The notes beneath the pieces are model-generated. The model saw nothing but the letters and a program-made list of their open reading frames with translations. It was not told where the DNA came from and searched no databases. Shown one piece after another: positions 51,503 through 59,859 of a stretch of 64,000 bases of DNA. The translations under genes were made by a program, and so were the position numbers. Source of the DNA: Albidovulum aestuarii (GTDB lineage Bacteria > Pseudomonadota > Alphaproteobacteria > Rhodobacterales > Rhodobacteraceae); contig NZ_JASBQQ010000003.1 of the NCBI RefSeq assembly GCF_029961185.1, positions 186,001-250,000 of the forward strand. Reading direction: 5' to 3'. Position 1 is the stretch's first letter. Every line of letters starts with the position of its first letter.

Positions 51503-51937
51503 TCAGCTTCTGATCACATAGACCGAACACTTGGCGTGGCGCACCACCCGTGCGGCGTTCGGCCCCAGGAAATAGTCGCGGAAATCCGGGCGATGCGCGC
51601 CGATCACGATGAGGCTGGCGTCCACCTCGTCGGCGGTGGCAAGAATTTCCTGATAGGCCGTGCCGTGCCGGACGATATGGGTGATGTTCTTGTCCTCCGG
51701 CGCGCCAAGGCATCCCGCTATCGCGGCATGAAGCGATGTCGCCGCCTCCTTCAGCGCGCGCTTTTCAGCGTCCTCGCTGAAATAGGTGCCCACGATGCTC
51801 ATGCCGAAATCCGGAATGACGGTCACCACCGCCAGCGACGCGCCGTCCACCCCGGCCAGTTTCTGGGCCTGTGTCAGAATGTCGGCATGATGCTCGGGAT
51901 GAGAGAGGTCGATCGCAACCAGAACTGTATTGGTCAT
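51503..51937 (-). CDS. Universal stress protein next to a TAXI TRAP transporter
   Basis: 144-residue UspA-fold protein: 'VLVAIDLSHPEHHADIL', '[58 protein letters not shown]' (in pieces). Overlaps the TRAP permease stop by 4 nt, so translated with it. Its end is nearly the same as that of the other Usp in the sulfonate operon. TeaD of the Halomonas ectoine TRAP system is the precedent for a regulatory role. Confidence 0.9.
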   Translation of the reverse strand: MTNTVLVAIDLSHPEHHADILTQAQKLAGVDGASLAVVTVIPDFGMSIVGTYFSEDAEKRALKEAATSLHAAIAGCLGAPEDKNITHIVRHGTAYQEILATADEVDASLIVIGAHRPDFRDYFLGPNAARVVRHAKCSVYVIRS

Positions 51938-54528
51938 ACCGCAACTCCTTGGGCTTCCAGCGCAAGCTTTCGCCGACGCTGCATGAACGCGACACCGGCG
52001 AGGAGGATGAATGCCGGGATGTAGAAGATCTCCTTGCGCATCCGGTTCGCCGAGACTTCAAGTTCAGCAACCTCCCAGTCGAAGTCGATGCCAAGCTGTT
52101 CAGCCGTCCCGCCGAAATTCAGGTTGTCGACAAAGATCTTGCCGTCTTCCTCGCGGAACTCGATACCGGCCGCATCCATCAGACGGGTCTGGCCGTCGGC
52201 TCCTGCCGCCCCGAGGGGCAAGAGGTACCTGGCATCGACCGGATCGCCATAAAGGTCTTCCCCCATCATTCGGACACGTATTGATGTGCCATCTCCGGCT
52301 TGTTCGGCCCGCTCAAAGAGTTCGATGCCCGGGCGTGCCTCGAATTTCGGGGTGATCTGATCCATGAAGAAGCCGGGCCGGAAGAGCATGAGCGCCACCA
52401 GCAGCAGGATCGCGCTTTCCCACAGTTTCGAGGGCACGATGAAGTAGTTCATCGTCGCTGCGGCGAAGAGCAGCATCGCAATTGTCGCCACGATGAAGAC
52501 CACCACAGCATGGGCTGGACCGACATTGATCAGCAGAAGGTCGGTGTTGAAGACGAAGAGGAACGGCAGAAGCGCCGTTCGAATCGAGTAGAAGAAGGCC
52601 TGGAAACCGGTCTTCAGTGGGTCCGCCCCGGAAATCGCGGCGGCCGCGAAGCTCGCAAGGCCAACGGGCGGTGTCACATCGGCCATGATGCCGAAATAGA
52701 AGACGAACATATGCACCGCGATCAGCGGTACGATCAGCCCCGATTGCGCGCCAAGCTCGACCACAACACCGGCCATGAGCGACGACACGACGATATAGTT
52801 GGCCGTCGTCGGCAGGCCCATGCCGAGGATGATCGAGATGAGGGCGACGAAGAAGAGCATCGCCATCAGGTTGCCGCCGGACAGGAATTCGACGAATTCC
52901 GCCATGACCTGACCGATCCCGGTCAGAGTGACGGCCCCAACGATGATACCCGCGACACCCATGGCGGCCGCAAGACCGACCATGTTGCGCGCGCCGTCGA
53001 TGAGCCCTTCGGCGATCTCTACGACTCCCCGTTTCGCCTCGTCCATCACGTCGGCAGTCTTGCGGAAGAACGCCTTGATCGGGTGCTGCGTCGCCAAGAT
53101 GATCAGCATGAAGATCGCCGACCAGAAGGCCGAAGCGCCGGGCGATTTCCGCTCGATCATCAAAAGATACATCAGAAGCAGGATCGGCATGATGTAGTGG
53201 ATGCCGGTCTTGAAGATTTCCTTGGTCGGCGGCAGATGCTCCATCGATTCAAGGCTCATCTCCAGATCCGGCTGGCGGGCGGCATAGGCAAGCGCCGCCA
53301 CATAGGACACCGCGATCAGTACGAGGATGACCCAGATCGACGGATCGCCAAGCGCGGTGTTCAGGACGCGGACGATGAAACCGCAAAGCCAGAGCGTTCC
53401 ACCCGCGATGATGATCGAGATTGCGATCATAAAGACTGCGCCTAGCATGAACTTCACCGGGTGCATTTTGCTGGTGCCGGGCAGCTTCATCTTCAGCGCC
53501 TCGAGATGGACGATGTAGATGAGCGCGATATAGGAAATCGCTGCCGGGACGATGGCGGTCTTGACGACCTCGACATAGGAGACGCCGACATATTCGGTCA
53601 TGAGGAAAGCGACCGCGCCCATGACGGGCGGCGTCAGCACGCCGTTGACCGAGGAGGAAACCTCGACCGCGCCCGCCTTGGTGGCCGGGAAACCGACCTT
53701 CTTCATCAGCGGGATGGTGAAGGTACCGGTCGTTACCACGTTGGCGATGGAGGAGCCGGAAATCAGTCCCGTCGCCGCCGAGGCGATGACGGCGGCCTTT
53801 GCCGGTCCGCCGCGCAAATGGCCAAGTGCAGCAAAGGCGAGTTGCAGGAAGTAGTTGCCGGCACCCGCCTTGTTCAAAAGCGCGCCGAACAGAACGAAAA
53901 GAAAGACAAAGCCGGACGACACGCCGAGCGCCACGCCATAGACGCCCTCGGTCGTCAGCATCAGGTGGCTCATCGCCTTTTCAAAGGACGCGCCTTTCCA
54001 GCGCACGACCTCGGGCAGGCCGTCCCACGATCCGAAGAAGACGTACGCGAGGAAGAACAAAGCCACACCCATCAGCGGGAAGCCGAGCGACCGCCGCGCG
54101 GCCTCCATCAGCAGGACGATGCCAATGCCGGCCATGATGAGGTCGGTGGTGTTGGGAATGCCGGTGCGCGCCGCGACACCGGAATAGTCCCACCACTGGT
54201 AGGATGCTGCTGCCGCCGCGACGATTGCCGTGATCCAGGTGAGTACCGGAATATGGTTGCGCGGGCTGGATTTGAAGGCAGGGAACAGAAGAAAGGCGAG
54301 CAGAACCGCAAAGCCAAGGTGAATGGCGCGGGTCTGGGTGTCGTTCCAAAGGCCGACGCCCAGAAGGAAGGGCAGGGGTGAGGCGATCCAGAGCTGGAAC
54401 AGCGACCAGATCAGCGGCGTCCACCAGAGCAGGCGTCGGGCATAAAGCTGATCGGGATTGCGACCGCCGGAATCCGCCTGCGCGACGAGGTCTTCCAGTT
54501 CGCTGGTTCCTGTCACCTTGTCAGTCAT
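51934..54528 (-). CDS. TRAP transporter fused permease (DctQM type) with DUF3394-like tail
   Basis: 864-residue TAXI-TRAP permease with fused small and large membrane subunits. N-terminal DctQ-like part (about 40-180), DctM-like part (about 180-680) with 'AKAAVIASAATGLISGSSIANVVTTGTFTIPLMKKVG', 'EVSSSVNGVLTPPVMGAVAFLMTEYVGVSY' and 'GLPTTANYIVVSSLMAGVV'. The last about 150 residues form a soluble domain (FEARPGIELFERAEQ...) plus a final membrane helix, resembling DUF3394. Works with the binding protein encoded just upstream. Confidence 0.92.
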   Translation of the reverse strand: MTDKVTGTSELEDLVAQADSGGRNPDQLYARRLLWWTPLIWSLFQLWIASPLPFLLGVGLWNDTQTRAIHLGFAVLLAFLLFPAFKSSPRNHIPVLTWITAIVAAAAASYQWWDYSGVAARTGIPNTTDLIMAGIGIVLLMEAARRSLGFPLMGVALFFLAYVFFGSWDGLPEVVRWKGASFEKAMSHLMLTTEGVYGVALGVSSGFVFLFVLFGALLNKAGAGNYFLQLAFAALGHLRGGPAKAAVIASAATGLISGSSIANVVTTGTFTIPLMKKVGFPATKAGAVEVSSSVNGVLTPPVMGAVAFLMTEYVGVSYVEVVKTAIVPAAISYIALIYIVHLEALKMKLPGTSKMHPVKFMLGAVFMIAISIIIAGGTLWLCGFIVRVLNTALGDPSIWVILVLIAVSYVAALAYAARQPDLEMSLESMEHLPPTKEIFKTGIHYIMPILLLMYLLMIERKSPGASAFWSAIFMLIILATQHPIKAFFRKTADVMDEAKRGVVEIAEGLIDGARNMVGLAAAMGVAGIIVGAVTLTGIGQVMAEFVEFLSGGNLMAMLFFVALISIILGMGLPTTANYIVVSSLMAGVVVELGAQSGLIVPLIAVHMFVFYFGIMADVTPPVGLASFAAAAISGADPLKTGFQAFFYSIRTALLPFLFVFNTDLLLINVGPAHAVVVFIVATIAMLLFAAATMNYFIVPSKLWESAILLLVALMLFRPGFFMDQITPKFEARPGIELFERAEQAGDGTSIRVRMMGEDLYGDPVDARYLLPLGAAGADGQTRLMDAAGIEFREEDGKIFVDNLNFGGTAEQLGIDFDWEVAELEVSANRMRKEIFYIPAFILLAGVAFMQRRRKLALEAQGVAV

Positions 54529-54559
54529 GTCCGCCCTCCGCGTACTGAACCGTCAATAT

Positions 54560-54588
54560 GCCGCAACCCCGATAACCGGGATTGCGGC
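54560..54588 (-). other. Intercistronic hairpin between TAXI binding protein and TRAP permease genes
   Basis: 12-bp stem with a 5-nt loop; the only mismatch on DNA becomes a G-U wobble in minus-strand RNA, so it is complete in the transcript. No T-run. Same arrangement as between dctP and dctQ. Confidence 0.65.
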
Positions 54589-54610
54589 CTCTTAAGTTCA
54601 TATGGCGGGC

Positions 54611-55582
54611 TTACATCCAGCCGCGTTCCTTGTAGTACTTCTCGGCGCCCGGATGCAGCGGCGCGGTCAGACCGTCCTTGATCATCTCGGACTCGACCAA
54701 GCTTCCGAAGGCCGGGTGCAACTGCTTGAAATCATCGAAGTTTTCGAATATCGCCTTGACCACGGCATAGACCACGTCATCGGGCACGTTCGCCGACGTC
54801 ACGATGGTTGCCTTCGGACCCCAGGAGGGGATGTCGTCAGCGTTGCCCGGATACATGCCGCCCGGAATGGTCGCCTTCGCATAGGCGGGGTTTTCGGCCA
54901 GAAGAGTGTCGATGCCCGGGCCGGTGAGCGGAATGATCTTCACGTCACAGGTCGAGGTGGCTTCCTGGCTGGAACCATTCGGCAGACCCGCTGCCCAGAT
55001 CGTCGCGTCGATATTGCCATCGCAAAGTGCGGCTGACTGTTCCGACGACTTAAGCTCTGCCGTGAGTGCGAAGTCTGATGTGCTGATCCCTTCGTATTGC
55101 AGAAGCGTTTCCGCCAGCACCCGCGTCCCCGAGCCGGGGTTGGCGATGTTGACCTTCTTGCCCTTGAAGTCAGCCGTCGTGTTGATCCCCGCATCAGCCC
55201 GCGCCATGACGTGCAGCGGTTCGGGATGGACTGAGAAGAGCGAGCGGAGTTCCGGGTAGGGACCATCTTCCGCGAAGGCGCCGGTGCCTGCGATCGAAGC
55301 CGACTGGACGTCCGACTGGACCACGCCGAAATCGAGTTCTGCCTGCCGGATCGTGCGGGCGTTGTAGACGGAGCCACCCGTGGATTCGACCGAGCAGCGG
55401 ATGCCGTGTTCCTTGCGGTCCTTGTTGACCAGACGGCAGATGGCGCCCCCTGTCGGATAGTAGACGCCGGTGACGCCGCCAGTCCCGATCGTGATGAAAC
55501 GCTGTTCCTGGGCTGAAGCCCCCGCAGCAAACGAAACTGCGGCAGCAGCGGCCATACCGAACAATAGCTTGTTCAATGTCAT
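54611..55582 (-). CDS. TAXI-family TRAP transporter substrate-binding protein
   Basis: 323-residue periplasmic protein. Sec signal 'MTLNKLLFGMAAAAAVSFAAGASA'. TAXI family pattern: 'ITIGTGGVTGVYYPTGGAICRLVNKDRKEHGIRC', 'ESTGGSVYNARTIRQAELDFGVVQSDVQ', 'VNIANPGSGTRVLAETLL'. Feeds the fused permease. TAXI ligands are poorly known (glutamate or glutamate-like substrates in a few cases). Confidence 0.93.
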   Translation of the reverse strand: MTLNKLLFGMAAAAAVSFAAGASAQEQRFITIGTGGVTGVYYPTGGAICRLVNKDRKEHGIRCSVESTGGSVYNARTIRQAELDFGVVQSDVQSASIAGTGAFAEDGPYPELRSLFSVHPEPLHVMARADAGINTTADFKGKKVNIANPGSGTRVLAETLLQYEGISTSDFALTAELKSSEQSAALCDGNIDATIWAAGLPNGSSQEATSTCDVKIIPLTGPGIDTLLAENPAYAKATIPGGMYPGNADDIPSWGPKATIVTSANVPDDVVYAVVKAIFENFDDFKQLHPAFGSLVESEMIKDGLTAPLHPGAEKYYKERGWM

Positions 55583-55670
55583 GAGGTCCTCCGAGTTGAG
55601 TAAGATCGTGGTTGGTCACACGTTATATGGCTGAGGGTTGCGTACCTGATCGCCTCTTGTCATCTGAAAA

Positions 55671-56558
55671 CTAATGTTTTTTTTGCGCGACCCAGTAGGC
55701 GTTATGGTCGACCCGCAAATCCTCGTATTTCTTGATTCGCGTTTCTGTCGTCTGGTCGCCGCCTTGGAAGATCATCGCGAGCAGGATTTCCAGAACCGCC
55801 ATGGCCCCTGAATTGCACGCGAAATGGTGTGTGCTGTTGGTCGAAACCAGAAGCGAGATATCGGGTTTGAAATGCGGGGCGACCACTTCGGAATCGGTGA
55901 CGAACACCACGGTCGCGCCGCGCGACTTGGCGAACATCGCCGCCTCGATCGTTTCCCGCGAATAGGGCGTGAAGGTCACCGCGAGCACGACATCCCCCGG
56001 TCCCGCATCGCTCAGTTCGTCAATCGCGCTGCCGACGTGACTTGGGGCTAATTGTATGGATTTCAAAGCCATTTTTGCGATGTAGTGAAAATGGAATGCA
56101 AGCCCGTAGCTGGCCCGCATCGCGGTCACATAGACCGTCCGAGCTTGCAGCAGCAGCTCCGCGACCCGTTCCAGTTTCTCGGTCGACTGGCGCTGCAACG
56201 ACCTTTGAACCACGGCCAGAGAGTTCAGGGTCGCGGTGGCATGGGTGACGCCTGTTGGGCCGTTTTCCCGCAGGGCATCGACCCATTCCCGACCGTCCAC
56301 ATCCTCGGTCGACGATACCAGCGCATGACGGAACGGTTCGCGCATATCATCATAGCCTGCGAACCCCATCTGATGCGCCATCCGGACAAGTGTGAATGTG
56401 CTGACGCCCGATTTCCGGGCGGTTTCGCGGATCGAGTCCAATCCGAACTCCGCCGGATTATCGAGAATGTATTTCGCGACTGTTTTCAGGCGCGGCGAAA
56501 GTGCCGGTGTGACTTCCTTAAGCCTTGAAATCGTTCTGGTTCTTAGCGTTGGGTCCAT
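55671..56558 (-). CDS. MurR/RpiR-family transcriptional regulator
   Basis: 295 residues. N-terminal HTH_6 domain (about 1-80, 'VTPALSPRLKTVAKYILDNPAEFGLDSIRETARKSGVSTFTLVRMAHQMGF' region) and C-terminal SIS domain with 'GPGDVVLAVTFTPYSRETIEAAMFAKSRGATVVFVTDSE'. Start placed at MDPTLRTRT; an ATG 13 codons upstream lacks a ribosome site. Head-to-head with the flavoprotein cassette and upstream of the TAXI TRAP genes, so it may regulate both. Confidence 0.88.
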   Translation of the reverse strand: MDPTLRTRTISRLKEVTPALSPRLKTVAKYILDNPAEFGLDSIRETARKSGVSTFTLVRMAHQMGFAGYDDMREPFRHALVSSTEDVDGREWVDALRENGPTGVTHATATLNSLAVVQRSLQRQSTEKLERVAELLLQARTVYVTAMRASYGLAFHFHYIAKMALKSIQLAPSHVGSAIDELSDAGPGDVVLAVTFTPYSRETIEAAMFAKSRGATVVFVTDSEVVAPHFKPDISLLVSTNSTHHFACNSGAMAVLEILLAMIFQGGDQTTETRIKKYEDLRVDHNAYWVAQKKH

Positions 56559-56690
56559 TCGATTCGTGCCCGTTTCCTGACCGATTGATAATATCATATG
56601 TTATTTTTGGCTGACATTGACCAGCAATGTGATTTCTCAAATGCTTGGGTGGCCGATTGATTGCGGCCAGCCCATGTGACGGGAAGCACC

Positions 56691-59084
56691 ATGTCCAAGC
56701 CTCTTCCAGCCCACGCCTCGGTCGTCGTGATCGGCGGCGGCATCATGGGCTGTTCGACGCTCTACCATCTGGCCAAGATGGGGGTGGGTGATGCAATCCT
56801 GCTGGAACGCAACAAGCTGACATCGGGCACCACCTGGCATTCCGCAGCACAGGTCCGCGCGTTGCGCCACTCGCGCAACCTGACGCGGATGATCCAGTAT
56901 TCGGTCGACCTCTACAGCCAGTTGGAAAAGGAGACGGGCCAGAGCGTCGGCTGGATCCAGAAGGGATCGCTGTCGATCGCCACGACGCCTGATCGCCTGA
57001 CCCATATCAGGCGGCAGGAGGCGCTGGCCCGTGCCTTCGGGATCGAGGTGCGCCCGGTCAGTGCGGGTGAGGCGAAGGAACGCTGGCCGCTGATGAATGC
57101 CGATGACGTGCTCGGCGCGGTCTGGTCGCCGCAGGACGGGCGTGTCAGCCCGTCCGATGTCTGCGCGGCTTTGGTCAAGGCTGCCCGCGGTCTCGGCGCG
57201 GCGATCTTTGAAGGTACCGGGGTGACCGGCATCCTGACCGAACGCGGCCGGGTGCGCGGGGTGGAGACAAGCCGGGGCGTGATCATGTGCGACGCCATAG
57301 CGATCTGCGCGGGGCTCTGGTCGAGAGAGGTGGCGGCGATGGCCGGGGCCGAGGGGCCGCTTCTGGCCTGCGAGCATTTCTACCTGCTGACAAAGCCCAT
57401 CGACGGCATCACCGGCAACATGCCGACCCTGTCGGACCATGACAGCCACCTGTACATCCGCGATGACAGCGGCGGCCTGCTCGTCGGCTGCTTTGAGCCG
57501 ATGGGTAAACCCATCGCCCCCGGTGTTCTCGATCAAAGCTTCCAGTTCGGGCTGTTGCCCGAGGATTGGGACCATTTCGAACCGATGATGGTCAACGCGT
57601 TGCACCGGTTGCCGGCACTGGAGACGGCCGAGGTGAAGATGCTTCTGAACGGACCGGAGAGCTTCACGCCGGATGGTACCTTCATGCTGGGCGAGGCGGC
57701 TGAGACACGGGGACTTTTCTTCGGCTGCGGCATGAATTCGGTCGGGCTTGCCTCGGGCGGCGGCGCGGGCATGAACCTCGCGCATTGCATCGTGCATGGT
57801 CGCACTGCCTATGACCTGACCGAAGCCGATGCCAAACGCTTCGCACCGGTCTTCAACTCGGTCGAGAATCTGATGGCGCGGGCGCCCGAGATCCTCGGAA
57901 CCCACTACGACATCGCCTATCCGGGCAAACAACTGAAGACTGCCCGTGATCTGCGCAGACTGCCGCTCGATGCCGAGTACCGACGTGCCGGGGCACATTT
58001 CGGGCAATTCTTCGGCTGGGAGCGCCCGCTCTATTTCCATAAGACGGCCGAGCCGCGCCTGACCTTTGAGCGACCAGACTGGTTTGAGAACGTCGCCGCC
58101 GAGGTGCGGGCAGCGCATGAAGGCGCCGCGATCTTTGACGCCTCGCCCTTCGGCAAGATCGAGATCACGGGGCCGGATGCCGAGGCCTTCCTGATGAAGA
58201 CCTGCGCGGGGCACATGAACTGCGCGCCGGGATCGGTGATCTATTCCGCCGTTCTGAATGACCGTGGTACGTTCGAGGCCGATATCACCGCACAGCGGAT
58301 CGCGGCGGACCACTATCGCATGTTCACCGGTGCAGCCTCCATCAAACGCGACCTCGCCTGGTTCCGGCGCCATGCCGAGGGCTTCGACGTAGACCTGGCC
58401 GACAGCACCGAAGACTACGCCGTCCTGTCGCTCATGGGCCCCGAGGCGGCGCGGATCGTTTCGCAATGCGGCGCGCCTGAATTGAACGATCTGGGGTATT
58501 TTAAGGTCGGCCCCGCCCATATCGCGGGCAAACATGTGCGCGCAGCCCGGATGTCCTATGTCGGCGAGGCGGGGTGGGAGATCACCTCCAAGGCGGAAAA
58601 CGCCGCGATCATCTACGCGGCTTTGGTGGCAGCAGGGGCAACACCGGCGGGCCTTTACGCGCAGACATCCATGCGGGTCGAGAAGGGCTTTCGCGCGATG
58701 GGTCATGAGCTCGACAGCGATGTCTCACCGATCGAGGCCGGGCTTGACTTCGCGACGCGGAAGTCGGGCGGTTTCATCGGCTCGGACGCGCTGGAGGACC
58801 GCCGCGCGCGAGGGGTGAAACCCAGGATCGTGTCGCTGGTTCTGGACGATGGTGATGCTGTGGCGCTTGGTCACGAGCCCGTCGCTTTGGGCGGTGCTAT
58901 AATAGGCCAGACCAGTTCCTGCGCGTACGGATACCGGGTGGGGAAGCCTGTTGCGCTTGCGCATATCCGAGACCCGCTTGCCGATGGAACAAAGGTCCTG
59001 ATCGACATCGCGGGGCAGAACTTTGCTGCGCGTGTGGTCAATGGTCCGGTTTTCGATCCGGACGGCTTGAGAATGAAGGGGTAG
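56691..59084 (+). CDS. Dimethylglycine/sarcosine dehydrogenase-like FAD-GcvT protein
   Basis: 797-residue bifunctional flavoprotein. N-terminal DAO-type FAD domain 'VVVIGGGIMGCSTLYHLAKMG', then 'TSGTTWHSAAQVRALRHSRN', where the Trp-His is the covalent FAD site in mammalian DMGDH. The C-terminal half (about 420-797) is a GcvT/aminomethyltransferase-like domain ('FGKIEITGPDAEAFLMKTC', 'YVGEAGWEITSK', 'KGFRAMGHELDSDVSPIEAGLDFATRK') that binds folate. Oxidatively removes an N-methyl group and captures C1. GGGAAG precedes the ATG. Downstream BKACE and aminotransferase genes define the pathway. Confidence 0.92.
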   Translation: MSKPLPAHASVVVIGGGIMGCSTLYHLAKMGVGDAILLERNKLTSGTTWHSAAQVRALRHSRNLTRMIQYSVDLYSQLEKETGQSVGWIQKGSLSIATTPDRLTHIRRQEALARAFGIEVRPVSAGEAKERWPLMNADDVLGAVWSPQDGRVSPSDVCAALVKAARGLGAAIFEGTGVTGILTERGRVRGVETSRGVIMCDAIAICAGLWSREVAAMAGAEGPLLACEHFYLLTKPIDGITGNMPTLSDHDSHLYIRDDSGGLLVGCFEPMGKPIAPGVLDQSFQFGLLPEDWDHFEPMMVNALHRLPALETAEVKMLLNGPESFTPDGTFMLGEAAETRGLFFGCGMNSVGLASGGGAGMNLAHCIVHGRTAYDLTEADAKRFAPVFNSVENLMARAPEILGTHYDIAYPGKQLKTARDLRRLPLDAEYRRAGAHFGQFFGWERPLYFHKTAEPRLTFERPDWFENVAAEVRAAHEGAAIFDASPFGKIEITGPDAEAFLMKTCAGHMNCAPGSVIYSAVLNDRGTFEADITAQRIAADHYRMFTGAASIKRDLAWFRRHAEGFDVDLADSTEDYAVLSLMGPEAARIVSQCGAPELNDLGYFKVGPAHIAGKHVRAARMSYVGEAGWEITSKAENAAIIYAALVAAGATPAGLYAQTSMRVEKGFRAMGHELDSDVSPIEAGLDFATRKSGGFIGSDALEDRRARGVKPRIVSLVLDDGDAVALGHEPVALGGAIIGQTSSCAYGYRVGKPVALAHIRDPLADGTKVLIDIAGQNFAARVVNGPVFDPDGLRMKG

Positions 59085-59088
59085 GGTG

Positions 59089-59859
59089 ATGGCACCGGCT
59101 TTCATCATGGTGGCACCCACGGGCGCGCGGCGGACACCGGCGGACCATCCGGCACTGCCGGTTACGCTTCCCGATATCGTTGAGACCGCCCGCGCTTGCC
59201 ATGCCGCCGGCGCGGCGGCCCTGCACCTGCATATCCGCGACGATCAGGGCGTTCATTCGCTCGATCCGGGCCGATACCGCGAAACGCTGGCGGAGCTGGC
59301 CCAAGCGGTGCCAACGATGCGCGTTCAGGTGACGACGGAATCGGCAGGGATCTTCTCGGTCGGGGATCAGCTCGCCACCCTCGCCGACTTGCAGCCCGAA
59401 TGGGTCAGCCTTTCGATCCGCGAGGTCTCGCGGGAGCCGGATCTTGCCGACAGGGTTTACGGCACCTGCGCGGCTGCCGGGACGGAGATCCAGCATATCC
59501 TCTACGATGCCGAGGATATCCGCCTGCTAACCGACTGGACGTCGAAGGGCATTGTGCGACCGGATCAGACCAGCGTCATTCTCGTCCTTGGGCGCTACAG
59601 CGTCTGGCAGATGTCCAGCCCGGCCGATCTGCCCCCCTTTTACGCGCAACTGCCGACCGGGCACCGCTGGATGCTGTGCGCTTTCGGTGCGCACGAGCAT
59701 GAATGCCTGCGCGTAGCAAATGCACTGGGTGGCGATCTGAGGGTCGGTTTCGAAAACAGCCTGACGGATGCAACCGGCACGCCCCATGCGTCGAATGCCG
59801 CATCCGTCGCCGCACTGATCACATCTCTTGGCCAACAGACCGAAAGGAACACGGTATGA
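59089..59859 (+). CDS. BKACE / 3-keto-5-aminohexanoate cleavage enzyme (DUF849)
   Basis: 256-residue Zn-dependent TIM-barrel enzyme. BKACE proteins condense a beta-keto acid with acetyl-CoA to give acetoacetate and a new CoA ester. Zn ligands 'ALHLHIRDDQG' (His-x-His), 'VTTESAGIF', 'SLSIREV' and the distal 'VGFENSL' Glu are visible. Starts 4 bp after the flavoprotein gene, with AAGGGG upstream, and its stop overlaps the aminotransferase start. Substrate unknown; beta-keto acid from transamination is the obvious candidate. Confidence 0.9.
   Translation: MAPAFIMVAPTGARRTPADHPALPVTLPDIVETARACHAAGAAALHLHIRDDQGVHSLDPGRYRETLAELAQAVPTMRVQVTTESAGIFSVGDQLATLADLQPEWVSLSIREVSREPDLADRVYGTCAAAGTEIQHILYDAEDIRLLTDWTSKGIVRPDQTSVILVLGRYSVWQMSSPADLPPFYAQLPTGHRWMLCAFGAHEHECLRVANALGGDLRVGFENSLTDATGTPHASNAASVAALITSLGQQTERNTV

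Noticed and set aside
56637-58706. Minus-strand 689-codon frame opposite the flavoprotein gene
   Set aside because: His/Arg-rich shadow of the FAD-GcvT protein, no recognisable domain, no ribosome site.
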